Part shown: positions 1-6,210 of the stretch, piece after piece
Layout of the letters: each line of letters starts with the position of its first letter
Position numbering within the stretch: position 1 is the first letter of the stretch
From: a virus
IMG/VR virus record: IMGVR_UViG_3300020396_000027
Span: 1 to 28,913 of that record
Strand: one strand, 5' to 3'
Length of the DNA stretch: 28,913 nt
The notes under the pieces: generated by a model
What the model was told of the DNA's origin: nothing
What the model saw: the letters and a program-made list of their open reading frames with translations, nothing else
Database searches by the model: none
Position numbers and translations under genes: made by a program

Positions 1-1
1 T

Positions 2-448
2 TATGGATCTGGCGGTGGTGGAGGTGCAGGTGCAGCGGGGCAGAATGGTGCAACATTAGGCACATATCGTGGTGGAACTGGTGGAATTGGTTTACAATCT
101 AATATTACAGGAACTAATAAATACTATGCTGGAGGTGGCGGAGGTCAGAGTAGATATATTCAATATTTTGCACCAGGCGGAGCCGGTGGCGGTGGTAATG
201 GCAGTTATTATATAAGTGCTAGTGATGCTCCTGTAGCTCAAAACGGAACAAATGAGCTTGGAGGTGGTGGTGGAGGTGCTTATGGATATTTAACATCTTA
301 TGTAGGAACAGGGGGCAGTGGAACTGTAATAATTAAATCTTCTAACCCTTTAACAACTACCGGAACAACTTTAAATCCCGATGGAGCAGTTTCGGGATTT
401 TATATATATAAATTTAACACAACAGGAGGGAATTTTTCAATAAGCTAA
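2..448 (+). CDS. Glycine-rich phage tail fibre/adhesin, C-terminal part (5' end outside window)
   Basis: An open frame enters from the left edge and ends with TAA at 446-448. The visible 148 residues are dominated by Gly runs separated by short Tyr/Asn-containing segments (GSGGGGGAGAAG, AGGGGG, GGAGGGG, GGGGGGAYG), then GGSGTVIIK and a beta-rich tail ending NTTGGNFSIS. A Gly-rich lattice followed by a 'GGSGxVII' strand is common at the tips of receptor-binding fibres of marine and enteric phages, where the Gly stretches may form packed polyglycine-II helices. The role is therefore probably host-surface recognition. Its stop overlaps the next start by one base (TAATG), so translation is probably coupled to the small fibre-like gene that follows. 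The N-terminal virion-attachment domain is not in the window, so the full length is unknown. The fibre assignment rests on composition and neighbours, not on a catalytic motif. Confidence 0.75.
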   Translation, partial: YGSGGGGGAGAAGQNGATLGTYRGGTGGIGLQSNITGTNKYYAGGGGGQSRYIQYFAPGGAGGGGNGSYYISASDAPVAQNGTNELGGGGGGAYGYLTSYVGTGGSGTVIIKSSNPLTTTGTTLNPDGAVSGFYIYKFNTTGGNFSIS

Positions 449-666
449 TGGCAATAACAAAAGTAATAAACGACGCGGTAGATTTAAACCAGACTAGTGA
501 TTATAGTGGACTTAGATTACCCGTAGGCGCAACAATTGGTGTTAGTCCCGCTCCTCCACAAGGAGCTTTAAGGACAAATACTTCAAAATCAGAAGATGGT
601 TCGGCAAGCGTAATAGAACATTATAATGGTACAGCTTGGAAACATTTTGATGCTATTAGCGTTTAA
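448..666 (+). CDS. Small free-standing fibre-like domain protein (72 aa)
   Basis: This 72-residue protein has the short pattern GALRTNT...EHYNGTAWKHF (residues about 39-68). The same pattern, GALRFNT...EYFDGTGWYEI, occurs near the N-terminus of the next, much larger fibre protein. In phage fibres this 'LRxNT-xE-Y-GTxW' unit is a recurrent small beta element near the attachment end or between repeats. Here it stands alone, without a C-terminal adhesin domain. It lies between two fibre genes, with a one-base overlap with the upstream gene and a 53-base gap to the downstream one. It could be a minor fibre collar subunit, a fibre-attachment adaptor or the remnant of a larger fibre that lost its tip. 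I favour a minor structural protein. Exact function is unknown. Confidence 0.7.
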   Translation: MAITKVINDAVDLNQTSDYSGLRLPVGATIGVSPAPPQGALRTNTSKSEDGSASVIEHYNGTAWKHFDAISV

Positions 667-719
667 AAAAGCTGAACAGCTATATAATAACAAAATTGCA
701 TGCTCATAAAATAAATTAA

Positions 720-1961
720 ATGGCAAATACAATAATTAATACACCAGAATTATTAAACCTTGATTCAACAACAGGAGCAACAATTTTAGCCAAAGGAACA
801 ATTAGCGAGCGGCCTACTGGTTCAGCAGCTATAGACGGTGCATTAAGGTTTAACACCGATACTAATAAAACAGAATATTTTGACGGTACGGGTTGGTATG
901 AAATAGTTGATGAATATGCTAGTGGCTTTGTAGGGCCTGGAACTAATTACTTTGATACAAAATTATATACAGGTAATGGTACTACTAAATCTATAAGCAC
1001 TTTAAATTTTCAGCCAGGGTTAACTTGGGTTAAAGCAAGAGAACAAGCTAATGATAATATATTAGTAGATAGCGTTAACGGAGCGGGCAGTAATAAGGGA
1101 TTAAATAGTAATGCTGCTTATTATGAAGGGCAATACACTGCAACTTACGGATATATTTCAAGTTTAGATTCTAATGGTTTTACAGTATCTGCGGGAAGTA
1201 GTAACGCAAATTATACTAATGTAAATAATAAAGATTACGTATCATGGAACTGGAAAGCAGGAGGCGGTGCAGTCTTAAACGAAGTGGGTAATATTGACAG
1301 TCAAGTTAGTGTCAATAGAGACTCTGGATTTAGTATTGTGAAGTACACAGGAAGCAATAGTGCATCTGGTACTGTTGGTCATGGACTCGCTGATGCAGAA
1401 ATAATTATTTTAAAAGATTTAACAGATGGTACTAACAATTGGAGAGTATGGCAAAAAGATTTATCTGCAAATTATTGGATGTATTTAAATTTAACTTTAG
1501 GAGAAGTTTCAGCAGCTACTGATGGAGGAATAAGAAATGTAGATGCAACCACCTTTGGATTTATAAACGGAACTACTGGGGGTGTGGAGGGTGTCAATAG
1601 TAGTGCAAGTAATTATGTAGCTTACTGTTGGCAATCAGTTGCTGGATATAGTAAAATAGGAACTTATCTTGGAAACGGTAACGCAACAGGGACAATTGTT
1701 CAAACGGGATTTACACCATCTTGGGTAATTATTAAAAACGCTACTTCTTCTGGTGCTTGGTGTATATTTGATTCAGCAAGAAACCCAACTAACTCAAGGT
1801 ATAATTTACTGCAAGCGCAAGACTCTGCTGCTGAAATAGATTTATTAAATCTTTATGGCTTAGAGGGTGTTGATTTTTTAAGTACTAGTTTTCAACTAAA
1901 AGATACTAATGCATCAAGAAATACAGGAGGCGAGACTTATTTATATATGGCATTTGCTTAA
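720..1961 (+). CDS. Phage tail fibre with marine-phage adhesin domain
   Basis: This 413-residue protein has two parts. Residues about 1-65 carry the GALRFNTDTNKTEYFDGTGWYEI unit shared with the preceding small gene. The rest, from about residue 75, begins YTGNGTTKSISTLNFQPGLTWVKAR and runs through WNWKAGGG, GFSIVKYTG, VGHGL and YVAYCW to YLYMAFA. This succession (predicted jelly-roll-like beta strands, 'GNGT-SI--L-F-P-LTWVK', 'WNWKAGGGA', 'GHGL--P---I-K') is a domain seen repeatedly in tail fibres of marine cyanophages, pelagiphages and other oceanic phages; I believe it is the Pfam DUF7483 type. It probably binds a cell-surface glycan. The leader upstream is A/T-rich with no Shine-Dalgarno; the start is the ATG in AAATTAAATGGC. 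Neighbouring fibre genes support the assignment. I see no hydrolase motif. Confidence 0.85.
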   Translation: MANTIINTPELLNLDSTTGATILAKGTISERPTGSAAIDGALRFNTDTNKTEYFDGTGWYEIVDEYASGFVGPGTNYFDTKLYTGNGTTKSISTLNFQPGLTWVKAREQANDNILVDSVNGAGSNKGLNSNAAYYEGQYTATYGYISSLDSNGFTVSAGSSNANYTNVNNKDYVSWNWKAGGGAVLNEVGNIDSQVSVNRDSGFSIVKYTGSNSASGTVGHGLADAEIIILKDLTDGTNNWRVWQKDLSANYWMYLNLTLGEVSAATDGGIRNVDATTFGFINGTTGGVEGVNSSASNYVAYCWQSVAGYSKIGTYLGNGNATGTIVQTGFTPSWVIIKNATSSGAWCIFDSARNPTNSRYNLLQAQDSAAEIDLLNLYGLEGVDFLSTSFQLKDTNASRNTGGETYLYMAFA

Positions 1962-1976
1962 AATCAAAATAAAAAT

Positions 1977-2438
1977 ATGAAATTACCCAGAAATGGCATT
2001 GCGCGAGACATAAGACATTATATTGGAAGTTTATTTGTATTTCTATTAATTATAGGAATAGTAGTATGGCTTGTAATGTTTCCAGTATTAGAAACAAACA
2101 AAGAGGTTGTAATGATGCTTATTGGAACTATAAGCGCATCTATAGGTGTTGTTATTAGTACAATCACAGGTGCCAAACCCGATGACGTAAATTCATTAAA
2201 AGGTGATGTAGAAAAAAAACAATTACAAATAGATTATTTAACTAAAGCAAAAGATGATTTAGAATCTATGGTTATTAACCTTCAAAAAGAAATGCTAAAA
2301 AACCAAGATGATGTAATGGATAAGATTATATTAAAAGCAGCATTAGATTATGATAATAGAGCTGAAGCATATAAACAATTATCGTCACAAAAAAAATGTA
2401 CATGCGGTAAAGAAGAGTGCTCCTGTAAAGGTGAGTAA
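1977..2438 (+). CDS. Two-helix membrane protein with coiled coil and C-terminal Cys cluster
   Basis: This 153-residue protein has a basic N-terminus (MKLPRNGIARDIRHY), a transmembrane segment at about residues 17-39, a short turn, and a second hydrophobic segment at about 45-66. A charged, probably coiled-coil region follows (about 72-130), then a C-terminal CTCGKEECSC with spacing CxCx4CxC. Two membrane helices and a cytoplasmic charged domain would suit a holin-like or membrane-anchored accessory protein. The Cys tetrad could bind zinc or form disulphides. It sits between the tail fibre and the chaperonin operon, away from the clearer holin at 7942-8322. A second lysis-related protein or a superinfection-exclusion factor are both possible. 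I do not recognise a named family. Confidence 0.7.
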   Translation: MKLPRNGIARDIRHYIGSLFVFLLIIGIVVWLVMFPVLETNKEVVMMLIGTISASIGVVISTITGAKPDDVNSLKGDVEKKQLQIDYLTKAKDDLESMVINLQKEMLKNQDDVMDKIILKAALDYDNRAEAYKQLSSQKKCTCGKEECSCKGE

Positions 2439-2487
2439 TTACAAGTAATAATAAACTATAAACCTAACTAATTTTAAACCAATACCA

Positions 2488-2769
2488 ATGACACTATTTT
2501 ACCAGACTCAATCGTGGTCTAGTCAACCACAAGTATCCGAAGAAACCAAGAAAATTTGGAAGCGTTATTCAAAGAAAAAAAACTGGAGAATAACACAACT
2601 TCCTAATGGTTATTACCAAGCCGAATGGATTGATTTTAATGAAAACTGGAACGGAATTACAAGACGTGAAACAATTGAAGGTGCTGAAAAAGCAATTGAA
2701 TCCTCAATTGAACATTATGCTAAAAAAATAAAACTTTCCGAAGGTCCTGTTGTTGTAAAAACTTTTTAA
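2488..2769 (+). CDS. Small hypothetical phage protein (93 aa)
   Basis: This is a 93-residue soluble protein, basic overall and rich in aromatic residues. The core reads NGYYQAEWIDFNENWNGITRRETIEGAEKAIESSIEHYAKK (positions about 40-80; several short segments). A Tyr/Trp-rich strand pair followed by an amphipathic helix suggests a compact alpha/beta fold. I have the impression of a small conserved phage protein family with the 'TRRETIEGAE' helix, but no function is known to me. It has its own 49-base untranslated gap upstream, containing no Shine-Dalgarno, and lies 31 bases upstream of groEL, so it may be cotranscribed with the chaperonin genes. Confidence 0.65.
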   Translation: MTLFYQTQSWSSQPQVSEETKKIWKRYSKKKNWRITQLPNGYYQAEWIDFNENWNGITRRETIEGAEKAIESSIEHYAKKIKLSEGPVVVKTF

Positions 2770-2778
2770 ATAAAATAC

Positions 2779-2800
2779 TTAAATTAAATCTAATTAAATC
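2779..2800 (+). promoter_or_regulatory. A/T-rich start leader of groEL
   Basis: The bases immediately before the groEL ATG read AATTAAATC twice with one intervening variation and end directly in ATCATG. There is no Shine-Dalgarno. Leaders of the same type precede the genes at 9106, 15074, 16332 and 17874, suggesting a shared initiation or promoter element used by highly expressed genes. The functional role is inferred. Confidence 0.4.
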
Positions 2801-4354
2801 ATGTCAGACGCAATTGTCAAAAATCTCAGCTTTGGTAACGAAGCTAAGGATCAACTATTTGAAGGTATTAACAAACTTACAAAAGCCGTTAGTTCCACGC
2901 TAGGAGCTAGCGGTAAACGTGTAATATTAGAAGATGGAGGAGGAAAACCTATCATAACAAAAGATGGAGTAACTGTTGCAGATTCAATAGTGCTATTAGA
3001 TCCAATAGAAAATATGGGTGCAACGCTTTTAAAAGAAGCTGCTAGGAAAACTGTTAAAGAAGCTGGCGACGGAACGACAACGGCTACAGTGCTAGCACAC
3101 TCTATATTAACACACGCTTATCCTAAACTAGAGGAGCTTGGGTCAAGAAAGCTAAAAGAAGGTATCGATACTGCTGTTAACAAAGTTATAGATTATTTAG
3201 AAAAAAATTCAATAACAGTAACTGGTCAAATGATAGATCAAGTTGCAAATATTTCTACAAATAATGATAAAGCATTAGGCACGGTTATAGCTCAAGCATT
3301 TAGATCAGTAGATGAAACTGGTGTTGTAATGATGGAAGCTACAGAATTATCAGAAACTACCTCTGAATTAATAGAAGGTATGCAATATGATAAAGGACTA
3401 ACAAATTCCCATTTTGTTACTAAAGCAGAAACAAGAGTTGCGGAATTAGATAATCCAGTAGTTTTACTTATTGAATCACCTGTTGAAAATATAAGAAAAA
3501 TACAAAGTATACTAGAGCATGTTATTAAACATAATGAATCATTACTTATTATTGCTGATTTAGAACCAAAAGTTATTTCTGCTTTAGCTATGAACAAAAT
3601 AAAAGGTAATATAAAAGTAAATGTTATTAATGCTCCTACCTACGGTATAACTAAAAAAGATATGCTAACAGACTTAGCATTATTAACTGGTGCTACTATT
3701 ATTAATGAAGATTTAGGTGATGATATGGATATGATATTGCCTGAACATTTAGGAAAATGTATTAAAGCTGTAACTAGTGATACTGAAACAATAATTAAAG
3801 TTGAAAAAATAACCGACGAAGTAGCAGCTATTATAAATACTATAAAAAAAGACTTAAATAAAAAAAATACTGCTCCTGAAGTTATAAGATTAGAAAAAAG
3901 ATTAGCCAGATTATCTGCTAAAATTTCTACTGTAAAAGTAGGGGCAGATTCAAGTATAGAGCTAAAAGAAAAAACTGATAGAGTAGAGGACGCTATTTGT
4001 GCTACTAAAGCTGCCATTAAAGAAGGCATTGTAGCCGGTGGAGGAGTGGCGCTTTTAAATGCCGCTATGTTTATTAAACCTAAAGATAAAGCTGAAAGCA
4101 TTCTTTTGGATGCAATCAAAGCTCCCTATCACACTATCCTAGACAACGCTAATATTAGTGAAGCACACTCCGAAAAAGAAGGATGGGGATTAGATGTGAT
4201 AACGGGTAAATCGGTTATAATGGTTAAAGCTGGTATAATCGATCCTTTATTAGTAACAAAAGCAGCACTTAAAAATGCAGCTTCTGTTGCAACAACTATT
4301 TTATCTACTGATTGTATAATTAATAATTTAAGAATTAATGAAGGCAATAGGTAG
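2801..4354 (+). CDS. groEL: Phage-encoded chaperonin GroEL (Hsp60)
   Basis: This 517-residue group I chaperonin is close to full length (E. coli GroEL is 548). Equatorial-domain signatures are intact: DGVTVA with Asp55, the nucleotide-binding GDGTTTATVL with Asp90 (equivalent to Asp87 of E. coli), VEDA with Asp397 (equivalent to catalytic Asp398), and VAGGGVALL at about 411-419. The apical domain is recognisable from the IRKIQSILE helix and SLLIIADLEP. The Gly-Gly-Met tail of bacterial GroEL is absent; the protein ends LRINEGNR. All ATPase residues I can check are present, so it is probably active. It would form a folding chamber, likely for capsid or other abundant phage proteins. The start is the ATG behind an AATTAAATC leader. 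The 3' end overlaps groES by 17 bases, and the order groEL-groES is reversed relative to bacteria. Confidence 0.97.
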   Translation: MSDAIVKNLSFGNEAKDQLFEGINKLTKAVSSTLGASGKRVILEDGGGKPIITKDGVTVADSIVLLDPIENMGATLLKEAARKTVKEAGDGTTTATVLAHSILTHAYPKLEELGSRKLKEGIDTAVNKVIDYLEKNSITVTGQMIDQVANISTNNDKALGTVIAQAFRSVDETGVVMMEATELSETTSELIEGMQYDKGLTNSHFVTKAETRVAELDNPVVLLIESPVENIRKIQSILEHVIKHNESLLIIADLEPKVISALAMNKIKGNIKVNVINAPTYGITKKDMLTDLALLTGATIINEDLGDDMDMILPEHLGKCIKAVTSDTETIIKVEKITDEVAAIINTIKKDLNKKNTAPEVIRLEKRLARLSAKISTVKVGADSSIELKEKTDRVEDAICATKAAIKEGIVAGGGVALLNAAMFIKPKDKAESILLDAIKAPYHTILDNANISEAHSEKEGWGLDVITGKSVIMVKAGIIDPLLVTKAALKNAASVATTILSTDCIINNLRINEGNR

Positions 4355-4598
4355 AAATTTAATTATAAGTAAAGATAAGCAAGGAACTTCTGAAACAAAA
4401 GGTGGTCTGCTTGTATCTGAAAATCAACGAGAAGATTTAAGATATAATAAAGCAAAAGTAATTTCAATAGGATCCGAAGTTGTAGGCGTTAAAGAATTAG
4501 ATAATATTTATTATGATAATGCGGCCGGTCATAACATAGAAATAGATAAAATTATTTATCAAGTTATAAAACTTCAAGACATTGTTATAGTAATATGA
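4338..4598 (+). CDS. groES: Phage-encoded co-chaperonin GroES
   Basis: This 86-residue protein matches the 10-kDa co-chaperonin in length and pattern. Features are an N-terminal strand KAIGRNLII, a mobile-loop region SETKGGLLVSEN (residues about 18-29, with LLV where bacteria have the IVL-type GroEL-contact tripeptide), KAKVISIGSE, and the C-terminal strand KLQDIVIVI. It should cap the GroEL ring encoded immediately upstream. The start codon lies inside the end of groEL (17-base overlap), and its stop overlaps the next start (ATGA), indicating a translationally coupled three-gene unit. Similarity to bacterial GroES is low in the middle part, where the 'roof' residues lie. A second, larger GroES-like protein is encoded at 9591-10196. 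Confidence 0.9.
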   Translation: MKAIGRNLIISKDKQGTSETKGGLLVSENQREDLRYNKAKVISIGSEVVGVKELDNIYYDNAAGHNIEIDKIIYQVIKLQDIVIVI

Positions 4599-5041
4599 GA
4601 AGATTAGAAGCTAAGGATTTAAAAGAAATGAACTTAGTTAAGCATTACCGAATAATAAGGCAATGGGCAGCTAAGAACAATAATTTAACCGGTGCGGATA
4701 TAGAACTTCTTATATACTTAGACTGTATAGATATATTTAGCAAAATAGATTTTAAAATGGGAGCCTATTCTTATAGCTGGGATAATAGAAGATGGAATAG
4801 ATTATTACAAAAAGACTGGATTAAAGTTTGGCGTAAAAGAAATTATACTACTCAAAAATATCATTTATATAAATTATCTTTTAAAGGAAAGCAACTAATA
4901 AATAAAATATATAAAATAATGCTTGGAGAAGAAGATATACCAACAAGCGAAAGAAGAAATATTATAATGCTTGGTAAAACATATACTGATATTGTATTAA
5001 AAACATCAATAGATAACGTAAACAAAGACAAAAACAGATAA
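4595..5041 (+). CDS. Winged-helix (MarR-like) putative DNA-binding protein
   Basis: This 148-residue basic protein has a helical N-terminus (VKHYRIIRQWAAKNN), then NLTGADIELLIYLDCIDIF, which resembles the start of a MarR-type winged helix ('LT-AD-ELL-YL'). A Trp/Arg-rich segment (WDNRRWNRLLQKDWIKVWRK) could be the recognition helix, followed by a wing-like hairpin YHLYKLSFKGKQLINKIYKIM. 'KLSFKGKQLI' is typical of the wing and following helix of MarR-like proteins. It is translationally coupled to groES by an ATGA overlap. It may regulate late phage genes or bind DNA during packaging. Nothing in the sequence identifies an operator. I regard the fold as likely and the role as open. Confidence 0.65.
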   Translation: MRRLEAKDLKEMNLVKHYRIIRQWAAKNNNLTGADIELLIYLDCIDIFSKIDFKMGAYSYSWDNRRWNRLLQKDWIKVWRKRNYTTQKYHLYKLSFKGKQLINKIYKIMLGEEDIPTSERRNIIMLGKTYTDIVLKTSIDNVNKDKNR

Positions 5042-5052
5042 ACAAAAACAAT

Positions 5053-5253
5053 ATGAAAAAGCAATCACCAGCAGTAGTAAAAGCAGCAGATGGCGTTGTA
5101 GGCGCTAATGCTCTTTGGGACGGACCATTAAATACAATGGGTTTCCCTATGGGTAGGGGATCTAGTTCGGGAATTACGGGCATGCAACTTAAAAAAGCAA
5201 GCTGTGCTTATAAATCAGGGCCAATAACGCAGTTAGCAAAAAGTTCTGTATAA
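5053..5253 (+). CDS. Small hypothetical protein (66 aa)
   Basis: This 66-residue protein is rich in Gly, Ala and Ser and contains KAADGVVGANALWDGPLNT, GFPMGRGSSSGITGM and a single Cys. It has no membrane segment and no clear fold. It begins ATG after an AACAAAAACAAT leader and lies in a series of small, tightly spaced genes. Composition similar to the proteins at 5403-7005 (short motifs with Gly, Met and Lys) suggests a minor virion or assembly protein. I do not recognise it. Confidence 0.55.
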   Translation: MKKQSPAVVKAADGVVGANALWDGPLNTMGFPMGRGSSSGITGMQLKKASCAYKSGPITQLAKSSV

Positions 5254-5256
5254 AGC

Positions 5257-5403
5257 ATGGAAATTAATGACATTAAACTTATAGCCCTAAATGGGTCTGT
5301 AGGTGTTGTGACAATGATGGATTTAGAGGTTTGGTTAAAAGTAATTTTGTTAATTGTTACAATCGGTTATACACTGAGTAAGTGGATTAAAATAAAAAAG
5401 TAA
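5257..5403 (+). CDS. Short single-pass membrane protein (48 aa)
   Basis: A 48-residue frame starts at the ATG at 5257 and ends with TAA at 5401-5403. It fills the otherwise empty gap between two small genes, and its stop overlaps the next start by one base (TAATG). The product reads MEINDIKLIALNG, then a hydrophobic stretch around VWLKVILLIVTIGYTLSKW (about residues 25-43), ending with a Lys-rich tail KIKK. That is one membrane helix with a positive C-terminus. Similar minute proteins with a 'L-LIVTIGYT--KW' helix occur in phages of Bacteroidota, and may be lysis or membrane-attachment factors. Coding status is inferred from the tight fit between neighbours and the coherent membrane helix. 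Confidence 0.65.
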   Translation: MEINDIKLIALNGSVGVVTMMDLEVWLKVILLIVTIGYTLSKWIKIKK

Positions 5404-5702
5404 TGACATATATACAGAACAATTCGCCTTTTTTAAAAACAGCAGCTTGGACTAGAAAAGAAGGTAAAGATCCTAAAGGGGGATTAAATGAAAAAGGAGT
5501 TAAATCTTATAGAAAAGAAAACCCTGGAAGTAATCTTCAAACTGCTGTAACTACGCCTCCTTCTGAATTAAAAAAAGGTAGTAAAGCGGCTAACAGACGT
5601 AAATCGTTTTGTGCAAGAATGAGTGGAGTAAAAGGCCCAATGAAAAAGCCTAATGGTGAACCCACTAGAAAAGCTTTGGCCTTAAAAAAATGGAATTGCT
5701 AA
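5403..5702 (+). CDS. DUF6321-like conserved phage protein
   Basis: This 99-residue basic protein has a conserved pattern: WTRKEGKDPKGGLNEKG (residues about 16-32), then RRKSFCARMSGVKGPMK and a C-terminal PTRKALALKKWNC. I recognise this arrangement ('SAGK-PKGGLN-KG', 'RRKSFCARM-G', 'PTRKALALRKWNC') as the small DUF6321 family, widespread in marine phage genomes. Function is unknown to me. Conserved Cys residues (RKSFCAR and the final Cys) and many basic residues would suit nucleic-acid or metal binding. It overlaps the preceding small membrane gene by one base. Confidence 0.8.
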   Translation: MTYIQNNSPFLKTAAWTRKEGKDPKGGLNEKGVKSYRKENPGSNLQTAVTTPPSELKKGSKAANRRKSFCARMSGVKGPMKKPNGEPTRKALALKKWNC

Positions 5703-5710
5703 TAACTAAA

Positions 5711-5750
5711 CAATAACAATAACAATAACAAAAACAAAAACAAAAACACA
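5711..5750 (+). repeat. CAATAA / CAAAAA simple-repeat leader
   Basis: Between the genes ending at 5702 and starting at 5757 lies a near-perfect run of CAATAA units followed by CAAAAA units. It contains no G from 5704 to 5750. A similar A/C-rich, G-free leader precedes the gene at 7059. A/C-rich unstructured leaders are consistent with initiation in Bacteroidota, where ribosomes depend little on Shine-Dalgarno pairing. The role as translation enhancer is inferred. Confidence 0.6.
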
Positions 5751-5756
5751 GAAATT

Positions 5757-6209
5757 ATGGGACACATGAAATCAGATGAACGTTATGATGCTAAAGAAGC
5801 ATATAATAAAAAATTATCATCTTCAGCTAGAATGCATTATTTAGAAAATGATATAGCGGATAGAAAAGGACATTCAGGAAGTTATAGCGGTAACCACCCA
5901 AGATACTCCAGCCCAGCGGGTATGATGGGGCAAGCTAAAGCGGACCTTGCTTATAATCCTATGGATGATATTGCAGGACAAGGGACAGAAGGCACAAATG
6001 CTGCTATGATGATGAAAAAAGATATGTCTCCTATGGCTAATATGAATAAAGGATATGGGCAGCAGGTTGGTAAGCCTTCTGTTGCAAGCCGTCAAAAATA
6101 TGGTGGTAACAAAGGGGATGAAAGTATGTCAGATAGAGACTATAGTGCTCCTACTAAAATGTATGGTGGGAAAAAAGGTGACATGAGTAAATCAAGAAAA
6201 GATTATTAA
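5757..6209 (+). CDS. Gly/Met/Lys-rich protein with C-terminal repeat
   Basis: This 150-residue protein is rich in Met, Gly, Lys, Ser and Tyr and looks largely disordered. Its C-terminus contains two copies of a unit of about 16 residues: KYGGNKGDESMSDRDY (about 113-128) and MYGGKKGDMSKSRKDY (about 135-150). The middle part has MMMKKDMSPMANMNKGYG. It is preceded by the G-free CAATAA/CAAAAA leader, suggesting strong translation, and followed two bases later by the basic protein at 6211. Composition and position suggest a minor virion or head-internal protein, but I recognise no family. Confidence 0.6.
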   Translation: MGHMKSDERYDAKEAYNKKLSSSARMHYLENDIADRKGHSGSYSGNHPRYSSPAGMMGQAKADLAYNPMDDIAGQGTEGTNAAMMMKKDMSPMANMNKGYGQQVGKPSVASRQKYGGNKGDESMSDRDYSAPTKMYGGKKGDMSKSRKDY

Positions 6210-6210
6210 G

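Noticed and set aside
1-350. Gly-codon-rich stretch as a DNA tandem repeat
   Set aside because: The repeats are irregular at DNA level and explained by the Gly-rich fibre coding sequence.
424-429. AGGAGG upstream of the 448 start
   Set aside because: It lies 18 bases away and encodes part of TTGGN in the preceding fibre gene; probably coincidental.
670-681. Small inverted repeat AGCTGAACAGCT
   Set aside because: Only 5 base pairs with a 2-base loop and no T-run; not a convincing terminator or operator.
3292-4347. Three minus-strand frames opposite groEL
   Set aside because: They are antisense to a strongly conserved gene; products are Ser/Ile/Leu-rich with no recognisable domain, as expected from mirror reading of A/T-rich coding DNA.
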